In this document: positions 36,370 through 46,790 of the stretch, piece after piece
Layout of the letters: each line of letters opens with the position of its first letter
How positions within the stretch are numbered: the stretch's first letter is position 1
DNA from: Alentia gelatinosa
Lineage: Eukaryota > Annelida > Polychaeta > Phyllodocida > Polynoidae
DNA: 64,000 nt
Direction: 5' to 3'
NCBI GenBank assembly: GCA_950022655.1
Contig: OX465583.1
Span: 64,756,306 to 64,820,305 of the forward strand
Notes under the pieces: generated by a model
What the model was told of the DNA's origin: nothing
The model's input: only the letters and a program-made list of their open reading frames with translations
Database searches by the model: none
Translations under genes and position numbers: made by a program

Positions 36370-37870
36370 TTACAGGACCCCAATGATAACAAGTTCTTAA
36401 CCCTGCACCATATCCTCTACGGGAAATCCACTATGCGCTTGAAGGAATGTGCTATCCCCAGTAGATATGAGTGCATTACAAGCACAACAGCTGCTCCAGA
36501 GCACCGAGATCTGGGCCTGTCTGTATTAATTATGTAGCTCGCCAGCAGCCTCCCGGTGGATCTACCACAGCTCTCAGTCGTTTCTTCTTTCGGCGGTGAA
36601 AGTTTAATTATGCATGGTATTTGGACGCGAGCTGTGTAAAGGTTAAGAGGTACCTTCACGCTGTGTTTACCTTACTCCCTGCCTACACACCCGTCCCCTC
36701 CTCCTCCTGCTGCTACTCCACCTCCTCCTCCTACTCCCAGACACTGCCTCCCCCCCCCCTATCCTGTGTGCGCCCAGTGACCAGCGGGCATGCACGTGCG
36801 GTGCATGCAAGGTTCAGCCCGTGTTACGTGCACTCGTGGCCGGTGAGCCCTTCCCGGATCCAGGGGCCAGTGGCCTGCCGCCTCACTGGTCTCAATGCAC
36901 GTGGGCGCGCGCGCGTGTGTGTGTGTGTGTTAACCCTTTCACTACGCTGCATGGCACCAAAAACACAGACTGAAAACACACTGCTGCAGTATCATTTTCA
37001 CACACTGGCACATTTCACAATATCCACAGTGACAGTCATTATATCACACCTCCATGGGAATCCAAAATAATTAGGATGTTATATAATTGAAAGGATGTTC
37101 ACTAAAATATAGTTTTTCGTATATTGGAAAAATATTATCGAAATATCCTAATTATTTCATAGAAAAAAAAACATAGCAAGTACTTAATGTTTCGAAATGA
37201 TGCCTTAATGCATCATAGCTTACTACGCCCGGGAATGCCTCAAGGCATCACTGTGAACTATGCCTGGGAATGCCTCCAGACATCATAGCATAACTACAGG
37301 GTTAAATGAGGAGTAGGTGGGAGGGAGGGTGGGTGGGTGGGTGGGTTGGGGTCGTCAGGGCAGGGTGGGGCTGGAGCATGGGAGTTCAGGTTGCAGAAGC
37401 AGGGCAGGCAGATCACCTGGATGAGGGTAATCCTTTATGTGGTCAATAATCTCCCACGCTATCGTAAATCATGATGTATCTTTACGGATCACCCATCTTT
37501 GCTGATCCGTATACAAATAAAACCTTAGATAACCAGGGCTTGATTTGATTTTACGGTTATCATATCGGCGTCACAGAGCCTACCCTGAGCGTGTGTCACG
37601 CTGTAGAGTTGACATACACACGCGTGAACTGGCGGGCGCTGCGTGCAGCGTGTAGGGACATTAATTAAGGATCTCGTGCCTTCATTTACAACGGGCTGAG
37701 TCATTCAAGGTCCCTCTCTGAGCTGCTCAAACAGACGCAATGGGCGGACACTGATTTCCGTGTAACGAGCCCCGTGCTGCTAAAATCCGACACTGTTTTG
37801 ACTCAACAGTGATGTATATGACAAAAGAGTAACCCTCAGAGACTCATTTTCTTTACAGATAAATAATAAA
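36370..37870. other. No gene recognised; simple repeats
   Basis: A (GC)n-(GT)n Z-DNA-prone run at 36905-36930, a (GGGT)n run at 37327-37346, and a two-unit repeat GGGAATGCCTCAAGGCATCA / GGGAATGCCTCCAGACATCA at 37230-37290. Confidence 0.5.
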
Positions 37871-37875
37871 TGTAG

Positions 37876-38000
37876 ACATGGTTAGTGTGACTGAGTTGAA
37901 TATGTTCCGAGTTGTTTTGGTCGGAAATATTCAACGAGTTTGTAGAGCGAGGGAAATATTTTTGACCAAAACAAGGAATAGACGTAATTTAGCCACATTC
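37876..38000. mobile_element. Palindromic repeat, family N copy 2
   Basis: TTCCGAGTTGTTTTGGTCGG and TTTGACCAAAACAAGGAATA pair; similar to 21540-21665. Related TTGGTCAAA arms occur in family B. Confidence 0.6.
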
Positions 38001-38214
38001 GCTTTGTCTCCTCATTATTATATATACCTGCAACTCATTAAAAACGCCAATTTTCATTGTCTCAACGAGTCCCGTAGTACGCAGAGACGTATGAATATTC
38101 TTTTCCTCACTTTCCGTCGCTCAGTGATGAACGGGTCAGTAAAAGTGAGATATTCGCACATTGATTTGTAGAAATGACAATTTAGTTGCCAACTTTAACC
38201 AAATCAAGATCAAC

Positions 38215-39855
38215 CCATTGACAAGAATATTGCCATAGGTGTCAATATGTGTTAATATCAAAATAACAAGATGGATCTAAAGTATATATATAATGAAACC
38301 ACAACCTACTGAAATACTGGCCCTTGAGCCTACTGAAATCAGGGCTACCCTCCGTAGTGAGATTATCCAAAATAAAAACTATCCTGAAAAAAGACAACAT
38401 ATAGCTGTGAGCTGAGGGCATTCATAAACCAGTCCTAACATGCATCTAAAAATTCAAACTTTACCCATAACATTCTGCATGTTCACAGCATGTAGTACCT
38501 GCTGTTGTAGAGAGGAACATGTGGCATGGAATCTCAACAACCGGTGCAGATACCCCTCCCACCCCAACCCCAACTCCTCCTCCCCCGGACAGACACACCC
38601 CAATGTCTACCTCCAGTGTGGCGTATAATGAGCGGAGTGTGAGTGAACTGATTCTCTCTGACAGATCACAGCGGGACCGTGGAGGCCCGCCCGGCGCAGC
38701 CTCTCCTCCTGTGTTCCCTCCAGGGCCTGTTTAATTGCATGAAAAGTACGGTGACGGCCGTATTGCGTAAGCAAGGCCCACCCGAGGCAATCTTAAATCA
38801 CTTTTTTGAAGACTTGCAATCGTTGGCGGCCTCTCGCCGAGCCGGGGTGGTGCCGGGGGCGGGACGGTGGCGGGGGGACGATATTACATAGCCCCGGCCC
38901 GGTCTATATAGATGTTAATGTGGCGGCATTTTCAGGCCCCCGGAGGATTGGTAAGCATCTTGGAATTCATAGACCTCGTGTATAACCCCAGGCTCGCCGC
39001 CGTGGCGTGGATGTAGTTAAAAGTGAGCCCAGTCTCTCTGAGGTCCGCCCACAATTCAATTCACCCTCTTTGAAGTTTGGTCGACCACGCGGGCGATCAT
39101 TTGATTATTTTTACCCCTTTTCATAATGATCATGAGATTGGAATATGGACCTCATACTTATATATCTTAGTTGGTTGTTTTCTTTTTCTTATTTATTCGT
39201 CCCCACTTCAATAAAAAGTAGTGGTGAGTAACGGAGTTAACATGACATACAATTTCATACGTCATTAATATGAATATTTTAAGTATTATATATAATATGT
39301 ATATATCTACAGTGTGTGTGCGCAAAGGATGGGGAGGGGGAGGGGGTAAAAAGTAGTTGCATATCATTTCCGTTGGGGATTTTCTCATATTTGTGTGTAT
39401 TGTCTTTGTAGCCTTATGTGAGAATTATTGGTGGGTTTTTCGTCGGCAGTACCGAATTAGGCTTTGGAATGATACACATTAGATAACTAATCATATAAAT
39501 GGGAAACATGATTCGCAAAAAAAGCTAATCAAATATATATCTACCGTAGTACTGCCAATATCGCCACCTATTGTGTTTTTTTAAGAGAATCAATTTTGTA
39601 GTAGGTGGGTGAAAGTGTGGGCTGGAGTTTAAAATAAAAGTTTGGATACAAGTCGTGGTTTGAGTCCCAGTACTACTGCATAACCACGAAAAATCTTCTT
39701 GCTTTCAAAACAACTCAGAATATCATACGGACATCTCGTGACTCCAAGAAAATCTTGGAATTCATGAACTTAAGAATGAGATTGGAGAATCAACAATATT
39801 CATAAAACACTGATATGGGCCTACTATATGAATTCATTAATCAAATTGTAATGCT
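38215..39855. other. No gene recognised
   Basis: A GC-rich patch at 38640-38960 has short frames without a known family. The rest is AT-rich. Confidence 0.45.
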
Positions 39856-39859
39856 TTAT

Positions 39860-40335
39860 AAGGAGAAGTAAAGAGTCCAGCTGGCAATGTTATACACATA
39901 ACGACTACACACTGTTCTTTCTTGCAACACACAGTGGTGACCTATGATTTTTAAAATATAAGTGTGCAGTACTCCACATTTGCTATATTCTGTGAAAGTT
40001 TACAGAAAAAGACAAAAAAGACAGAAAAAACTACTTTTCTATATATTCTTCCATATTATCATAATATGGATCTCTAAATCAAAAACGGGAAGGGTGACTC
40101 CCATTTTTTTTTAGGTTGGCAATGTTTTCTATAACTTTGAGATCATCCTATCATGATAAGCAACTTTTTATAATTTCTATATATATATTCTATTGTAAAA
40201 TCATCATAATATTGATCTCTATATAAACAAAACAAGCAAAGTGACCCCTGATTTGTGTTCTAAATAGGGCCTACCTAGATATCATCTGGCGCTGTTATAC
40301 ACATTACGACTACACACTTGCAGCACACAGCGGCA
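39860..40335 (+). repeat. Diverged direct duplication of about 400 bp
   Basis: GTTATACACATAACGACTAC near 39889 and GTTATACACATTACGACTAC near 40295 are both followed by CACACT and CAACACACAG-like sequence. The interval contains a second-level repeat (TTATCATAATATGGATCTCT / ATCATCATAATATTGATCTC). Confidence 0.6.
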
Positions 40336-40557
40336 GGGAAAGATGGGGCAGGATTGAGGGGAGAAATCACTTGATCATTTGATCGTCTGCGGCAGACGAC
40401 GCCCGCCCCTCCCCTCCCCGACATCAGACATGATGGTGTCGCGCTCACCGCAGCCCCCGCCCCCTGCCCGCAGCACCCTCTCATTTCCGCACACCTTATT
40501 GTGTTGCAAACCGCGCGGCACGCACCGCCACCGCCTGCCAGGTAGGGTGTCGCCCAC

Positions 40558-40617
40558 TACGCGCGCGTAGGCTAACGCGCGCGTACTGTAACGCGCTACA
40601 AACGCGCGCGTATAAAA
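40558..40617 (+). promoter_or_regulatory. CGCG-repeat cluster followed by TATA box
   Basis: ACGCGCGCGTA occurs at 40559, 40575 and 40602, with a shortened ACGCGCTA at 40591 (spacing 16, 16, 11). The last copy runs directly into TATAAAA at 40611-40617. It looks like a small promoter and is also Z-DNA-prone. No downstream gene is recognised. Confidence 0.35.
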
Positions 40618-40639
40618 TGATTCCCAAAACGGTTTTTTT

Positions 40640-41065
40640 AGATCTAGATTTACTTTTTTCAGTATTTTCCCCCTCTTGCATATATGCATATATATGTGGT
40701 GTTCATGCTTAGATATCCAATGAGTTTGTACTGCATTACTGTGAGGGAAATTTCAAACATTGTGTCAACATGACAAAGTGCATGTATAGATATGTAATGA
40801 GTTATGGTCAGATATGTTTTCTTATTCGAAAACGGGGTGGGAATGAAAGAATATAATACCGGAGAATTCTTCTGAAATTCTCAATTATTTTACTAATGAT
40901 ACATCCTTTTTACTATAATGATGCACTCTAGATTATTGCAAATGGAGAGATAGGCATTACTCATTATTCAATACTCTCTAGGTTAAAGATTTATCTACCA
41001 CAAACCCTAAATATATATACATGCAGAATGTTATGGGCATATATATATATATATATTCAGCCAAT
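40640..41065. other. Nothing recognised
   Basis: AT-rich with a short TA run at 41039-41056. Confidence 0.5.
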
Positions 41066-41068
41066 AGG

Positions 41069-41201
41069 TCCTGTACACACTAAGAGAATGGGCGACGCCC
41101 AGGATGTAGACCATGGAGAACGGACTGTAATACTCATAGGGGCATGGAGAAGGAGTTCCTAATGTTAAACCTATGGTACAAAAATACCAGGTCTGAGATA
41201 A
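41069..41201 (+). mobile_element. Foldback repeat, family B second module only
   Basis: GTACACACTAAGAGAATGGG to AAAATACCAGGTCTGAGAT, a solo right-hand module matching 8545-8672. Confidence 0.75.
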
Positions 41202-41204
41202 ATC

Positions 41205-41910
41205 TATCTTCTTAACTTTCAGAAGTCCAACCTTTCCGGGCCCTCCCGTTATACCATCGCCATTGCTCCTCCACTTACCACCAGCGTAGCCAGCTTCACC
41301 ACCAGCACCATTAGCACCCCTACCCTCTCTGCACCACTGACATCTGAAGGGGGGGTGGTAAAGTGTTCGGCACGACTGGCTACATAGAGCGAGCCCTGGC
41401 CTCATTCTTTACCCACCTCGGAGACGGGAAGCGATTGTTAAACGCTGCTCTGCGACAAGGACAAACCCCCATTCTTTTCATACTCACATGGCGGCTGTAA
41501 TTATTGTGTGACTGGCTGAATGAAACAATGTCACGGCCATTGGTTTGTAATGGGTCACTCCCACCAGATCAAAAGCTCCGAATTAGCTCTTGAAGGCAAA
41601 GAGGTTCAGTGTAGTGTGATATACACATTGTTAATGTAGCTTTTATTTTCACACTGGTAACCTTTGTCCCTTGCTGTAAGAAATGTTCATCTCAATTGTG
41701 CGCCATGGCCCAGAAGGCGGAACAATAGAGAATACGAACGATCAGGCGTAAAGCATTTTGTGTCTTGCATTTTATACACGGCCACCATTAAACTGTTTTA
41801 CATCCCAAAGAAGAAAGTGTGTTTAATTGGGGAATTCCTTGAACAGAAATCTTTCTATGATTCATAACTAATATTGTGCCGTCTGATATCATTATATTTC
41901 TCAATGTTTA
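41205..41910. other. No gene recognised
   Basis: Short frames only. Confidence 0.5.
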
Positions 41911-41915
41911 TATCA

Positions 41916-42035
41916 TTCTTCTTCTTCTTCTTCTTCTGCTTCTTTTTCTTCTTCCTTCTCTTCCATATATATGTATTTATAAATCAATGCATCTCTCATA
42001 CCTACCTACCTACACACATACACATTCATATGTAT

Positions 42036-42085
<50 letters not shown>

Positions 42086-42185
42086 CATACATACATACAT
42101 ACATACATGTATATATACATATATATGTATATATTCAGATATATATATATGTATACATGTATATATATATACATATATATCTATA
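41916..42185. repeat. (CTT)n and (TA)n-(CATA)n microsatellites
   Basis: CTT run 41916-41957, TA run 42042-42081, CATA run to 42108, then degenerate TATACA sequence to 42185. Confidence 0.95.
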
Positions 42186-42215
42186 GCTGTACACATATAG
42201 ACATGTCTGTGTATG

Positions 42216-42304
42216 CAACGAGTATTCTCTATACTCGTTGGTGTTCGTAAAGCTTTGTTTCGGTCTCCCGGAGTGAAGTGTGAACTAGAGAGTTCACTTC
42301 ACTA
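42216..42304. other. Two adjacent hairpins
   Basis: CAACGAGTAT-TCT-ATACTCGTTG near 42218-42240 and AGTGAAGTGTGAACT / AGTTCACTTCACT near 42273-42303. Both are near-perfect stems; they could be remnants of palindromic elements. Confidence 0.6.
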
Positions 42305-42309
42305 TACTA

Positions 42310-43975
42310 CTTACGGGTGGCCAGCAGCGGGTAACATTGCATCACAGTAATTAGTGAGTAGTATAGGGAATTGTCGGTAAGTCAGCAGACCCTGCTATGA
42401 CACCAACACTACCCAAGGCCATCTCTGGTCCCAGACCAGGTCCAAGACCGGGTCAAAGACCAGGTTCTATGGGAGCGAGATGGAAGTGTCACCCCACGAA
42501 GCCACGTGCATACGGCCGTGCACGTTACTGAGAGGCTGACAGCGTGACAGTATGCACGTGAGCGACAACAGTAAACAGTCGACCCACCATTGGTCCCTGT
42601 GTGACTTAGCCAACGTGTCCTACAATTATACAGGTGATAGACACCCTGGAGGTACCCCTGGAGGTACCCCTGGAGGGCCTCTCAGTGTATAGTATAGCTC
42701 TACAGTGTTAGTCTCCCTCTGTGCTAGCATTGTCCAGCTCCAACACACACGCATCAGCTGAAGCAGCCACGCACACACGTTGTGGGGGGTGGGCGGGTCG
42801 GAGTCCTCCCTCAAGGTGCAGTGGAAGCTGCGCTCCATGTGACTGCTGTCCGTAGAGGCTGCAGACCGTTATCTGTGCTGCTATCCGCGATGGCTGCTAT
42901 CCCAGCCCCTGACAGCCGCGCCCAGGGCCTGTTGGGGATACTGCTGTAGATACAGGTGCACTCCATATGCTGCACAATCAGGTGTCTACGCTGAACGGTC
43001 TAGTAGTCAATTGGTGGCGGCGGCGGCAAGGCCTCCAGCCGGGCCCAGTGAGCGTACCAAGGCCCGTCCTACTACACGTACACACAGGAATGCTAGCGAG
43101 CAGGGGGCACTGCCGCTAAATGGAAGAGCGCTGGCGGCGCCGACCAATCAGCGCGCGCGGTGCGATTATGATAAGCAGGCGCTAGGCCACGCCCAGGTTC
43201 GAAGGGCGCGACCTAGGTAGACACTGCTAGGCGATCAATCTTGTCAGTGTCTGGGCGACCAGGGGCTCCGTGCCCGGCAACACAGACATTTTGTTCTAAC
43301 CCCCACGCCGTAGCACCAGTCTGTAGAGGTGTACAGTGATGGCCGAGGTGTATAGGGGACATGCTATGACCGGATCTGTTTAAAAAAACACACACACACA
43401 ACAACCTCGTATGGCGAGGTGTCACTACGGGCCAGCGTGTGTGTCAACTGCGGCTACGGGCTGAAGGTGAACCGGGCCCTGGGCTCGAGACAGGCAGTTG
43501 TAACGCTTGGGTGAACATGAAGACAAGATAGCTTATAGGGGGGTCCGGGGACGGGAGTGAGGCGCCTATAACACCTGACCTGTCCCTGTTCACAACCTGC
43601 ATGTTTTTGACAGTCTGGCTGACCTGCCTTTCATTGACAGTGACTCTTTCATGTCAACGGAGACATTGATTTTCTTAAGAGGGCTAAAGGCATACGCCAG
43701 TGTTATAATAAAGTGTTTATTTATCCTCCAACGATCCCTCCCCTTGTGAAGAAAGTGAAATAACAGGTGAGGTCATACGTGGCCTGACCCATGATAACTA
43801 CGGGGCCCTGAGCCTGGAGACCTCCACCTTTACCCAGGTATATACGCCACGGCCTCCCCCCATGCCTCAGCGCAATCTTTTATTAATAAACACAGGCCAC
43901 TAAAATGTCAGACGTCCATCCATGCTCCACAGCCTTGGAGTACGGGGTTTTAAAGTGGGGAAACATGTGGTCGGG
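42310..43975. other. Upstream of COUP-TF; no gene recognised
   Basis: A three-unit 15-bp repeat CCTGGAGGTACCC lies at 42646-42680. AGGTCA at 43770 faces TGACCC at 43785 (9-bp spacing), a possible distant nuclear receptor site. No exon accepted. Confidence 0.45.
43144..43150 (+). promoter_or_regulatory. CCAAT box (NF-Y type)
   Basis: ACCAATCA next to a CG-alternating run (GCGCGCGCGG). Motif match only; it lies about 3.2 kb upstream of the receptor start codon. Confidence 0.25.
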
Positions 43976-44217
43976 GTTTACGGGGGCTTTGCCCGGGGCT
44001 CCGGTCTCCTCCGGCCAGCATGGGTCCGACAGCGGCGCGGCGGAGCGTGTAATGTGAGCCGCGGGAAGCCCACCGTGCTATACCGGCTCCGTGCCGCCCG
44101 CCCGCCTGCACGGGCTCGGCCGCCGCCGACGTAACGCGCGGTAATGCCGCCCGCGCCGCGCCGGGTGCCGCGTGACGTAGTATTACGCAGCCGCGGCGCC
44201 GAGCGATATGGCACAGC

Positions 44218-44244
44218 TGACCTCGCCGGGGTCAGCCGAGGTCA
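44218..44244 (+). promoter_or_regulatory. Cluster of nuclear receptor half-sites
   Basis: TGACCT (44218-44223), GGGTCA (44229-44234) and AGGTCA (44239-44244) lie within 27 bp. The last two form a direct repeat with 4-bp spacing (DR4); the first two form an everted repeat with 5-bp spacing. COUP-TFs are known to bind AGGTCA repeats of many spacings. The cluster is about 2.1 kb upstream of this COUP-TF start codon, so autoregulation is possible. Confidence 0.45.
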
Positions 44245-45484
44245 GAGGCCGCACGAGAGGTCGGAGTAGGCGAGGCCGGGCGCGCATAATGTCCGCCGAC
44301 CTGATGGATAATTAACTAGTGACATTTGCATGGAGCGGCCCGAGGAGGAGTTATGAAAATCACCCGGTGGGAGGGGGTGGGGCCGGCGCGAGGGGGAGGG
44401 AGGGGGCGCAGGCGGGGAGGGGGAGGGGGGAGGGCCGGGAGGAGGAGGAGGAGCAGGAATCCGGTCAGCGCCGGCCACAACGCCAGTCTGCCCCGAGCAG
44501 CCGGGGACAACAGAGCAAAAACAAGCACCCGAGGAAAGCCATGCCCACCACCACTGATGTCCGTCCCCAGCTGGTCAATCGTCAACATGCAAGCCCCCAG
44601 AATAAAGCCAATGTATCTATGCCTCGGTCCTAGCCTTACATCACCACCCACCAGCCCCACACGTCAGCCCAGCCACCGTAGGACGACTCAGACCTCGAGT
44701 ATAACCTCTACTGCTTAACCAGGGCACGCAGAGGCTAAGCGTAGGTCGGCCTACTTATCTATTTCTAGCTGACACAGTGATACCAGGTAGCAAGCACTCC
44801 GCTAGGCTCCCCCTTCTCTCTCTCTCACTCACACACGGTGTAGAGGTCGAGCTGAGGATCAGAGGTTAAAGTTTTCCGGGGACACGATCCGCTGGTGATG
44901 AAGAGGGAGCACGGACCATGTGGTCTGGCCAGCGGTTTTAGGGGTCACAACACAGGTTTTTTTTTAGTTTGGCGGGTCGCGCGCGTGTGACACACGGTGG
45001 TGGCCAGGAGGGAGGGGTTGGCAGGTCTCTCTGTCTCTCCGTGTAGCGGCAGTATCCAACATAGAAGCCGGGGCAACGTGCAGGGAGTGTGGGTGGGGGA
45101 TAGGAGGGGAGGGGAAGACCCCGCTACCCTCCTGCCTGTGTACCGGGTGGCAGGGCGGGCGGTAGGGTGGTAGCGGTGGCCGTGTGTGTGGCAGCGGCGG
45201 CGGTGAGACTCCGACTGAAGCAGGAGGCATCCCTAGGCTGCCCGCGAGGAATTCAATAAAAATCACAGCGTGCGTATGGCCAGAGCGGCGAGTTGTACTG
45301 GGCGTCGTAAGTGACTGGGTAGAAGCAACGGGCGCCCTCTGGGGCGGGGGACGGCGAGATGAGATGCGGGGCGCCTGGCCAGTCATTGGTCGGGCTCGGC
45401 GTGACCCCGGCGCCACGCGAATGTAAACATGGGCGTAGGAATATCTGCGCCGCATATTGACAGCTAGGTCGGCGATAATAAATG

Positions 45485-45670
45485 ACGCGGCCAGCCAATG
45501 GGAAGCCTCGCCTGGCGCAGCCCGTGCTGCCCTCCCCGGCTCCCGGCCGTGACCAGCCGGGCCCGATTGTCGCTATCTAATAGCTTCCTTGAACCCACAT
45601 GACATCCACTTCCATATAAGGAAGCGGTTGCCATGGCAATCGGGCAGTTTCGCGGGCAGTGTCAGAGTTC
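45485..45670 (+). promoter_or_regulatory. Candidate COUP-TF core promoter
   Basis: CCAAT at 45495-45499 (a second, inverted ATTGG at 45385-45389), a CArG box CCATATAAGG at 45612-45621 flanked by ETS cores CTTCC (45609) and GGAAG (45620), a TATA-like TATAAG at 45615-45620, and an RFX X-box GTTGCCATGGCAAT at 45627-45640. If TATAAG acts as a TATA box, transcription would start near 45645, about 730 nt before the start codon, with the CCAAT box about 150 bp upstream of that. The site spacing is seen; promoter function is inferred. Confidence 0.5.
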
Positions 45671-46205
45671 AAAACATATAGAGTGCTTTCAGCGTAGCCC
45701 GGGCATTCTCTCTTAAAGAATTACGGAGCACGGGTGCCACGCCAGTTGCATGCGGTGTGTGTCCACAATCTGGACTGTTTGGGGGATATACGTGGTTAGT
45801 ACGGAGGCCCGTGTGCGAACAGGGGAGGGACGAGTCGACGGGTTAGCGCTCCCGTGTCCTCCATTGGGCTTGCCATCACTGGACAGAGCGGAGAGCAGCG
45901 AGCGCGGGTGGCCCCTGCATGCGGACTACTAGCCAGCCTCCACGGCGCCCTCCACCACTCGGCGCTCGGACAGCGCAGCGGTCGTACACACAGGTTCATG
46001 TGCCTCCCGTGCGGCCAGTTGGACTAGTCCCTGCTGTGTACACTTACCACTGGAGCGGATGACACCGTGTTAGTTCTTCGCGCCGCCCACCGCCTGCCAG
46101 CCAGCCCAGCTCGCTGAACTTAGGCGTCCGCTCACTGCCGATAACCTCTTAGTTTGGGCCGTGACAGCAGACAGGACGCATCGAGTTGCACCACGCGCAG
46201 TCACT

Positions 46206-46212
46206 AGTACTG

Positions 46213-46245
<33 letters not shown>
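46206..46245 (+). repeat. (CTA)n microsatellite in the probable 5' UTR
   Basis: About 12 CTA units shortly upstream of the COUP-TF start codon. A second CTA run is in intron 2 at 51038-51067. Confidence 0.85.
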
Positions 46246-46372
46246 TCAGTGTCCCCCAGTGGATCCTACCTAACCCCCAACCCGGGTGTGGTTTGTTGTT
46301 GTGTTGGAGTTGCCGCATAAACCTACAGCGTTGGCGCGTGCACCAAACGCACTGTTTTACTCCCCTGATACC

Positions 46373-46790
46373 ATGGCCATGCCGACGCCTGTCAGTCAGC
46401 CGAGCGGCCCGACCAGCTGGGGCGGCCACGGCGACGACCTCAACGGCACCGTGGCCACTCCTCCTCAGCCGGTGGGACCGCCACAGACCCCGGGATCCCA
46501 ACAACAGCCCCCGGTCACCACCACACCGTCGACGACCACGACCAACTCGGGGTCACCGGACTCCAAGACGGCGCACATAGAGTGCGTGGTGTGTGGCGAC
46601 AAAAGTTCGGGTAAACATTACGGCCAGTTCACGTGTGAAGGATGCAAGAGCTTCTTCAAGCGGTCAGTGAGGCGGAATCTGACGTACACATGTCGGGGAA
46701 ACAGAAGCTGCCCGATTGACCAACATCATCGCAATCAGTGCCAGTACTGCAGGCTCAAGAAATGTCTCAAGATGGGCATGCGGAGGGAAG
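46373..46790 (+). CDS. svp: COUP-TF exon 1: N-terminal region and DNA-binding domain
   Basis: Encodes residues 1-139 and the first base of codon 140. The start is the first in-frame ATG, with A at -3 and G at +4 (ACCATGG), and it reads MAMPTPV; vertebrate COUP-TFs also begin MAM. Residues 1-67 are low-complexity Pro/Gly/Thr/Gln. The DNA-binding domain follows: finger 1 cysteines C71, C74, C88, C91 with P-box CEGCKS (88-93), and finger 2 cysteines C107, C113, C123, C126. The family-typical [19 protein letters not shown] spans 113-131. The exon ends MGMRRE and donor GTACGT starts at 46791, in phase 1, the conserved COUP-TF junction between the DNA-binding domain and the hinge. The P-box predicts binding to AGGTCA half-sites. 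If intron 1 is retained the frame runs to a stop at 46909, which would give a truncated protein with only the DNA-binding domain. Confidence 0.96.

Larger units (their letters stand above)
43980..46560. other. CpG-rich 5' region of the COUP-TF gene
   Basis: Long CpG-rich tract compared with the AT-rich flanks. It runs from 43980 through the first coding exon, with a less rich part at 44640-44960. It contains the half-site cluster, a G/A-rich block at 44380-44455, the candidate promoter and exon 1. Open frames on both strands here are composition effects apart from exon 1. Confidence 0.7.

Noticed and set aside
39640..39700. tRNA-like B-box (GGTTTGAGTCCC)
   Set aside because: No matching A-box, cloverleaf or acceptor stem could be built around it.
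44242..45498. Several 100-160-codon frames in the CpG-rich 5' region
   Set aside because: They overlap on opposite strands, show Pro/Arg/Gly composition, and lack known domains or conserved splice boundaries.
46286..46372. Upstream extension of the COUP-TF frame as start
   Set aside because: No ATG lies in this part; the first in-frame ATG with a strong context is at 46373, and its MAM start fits the family.
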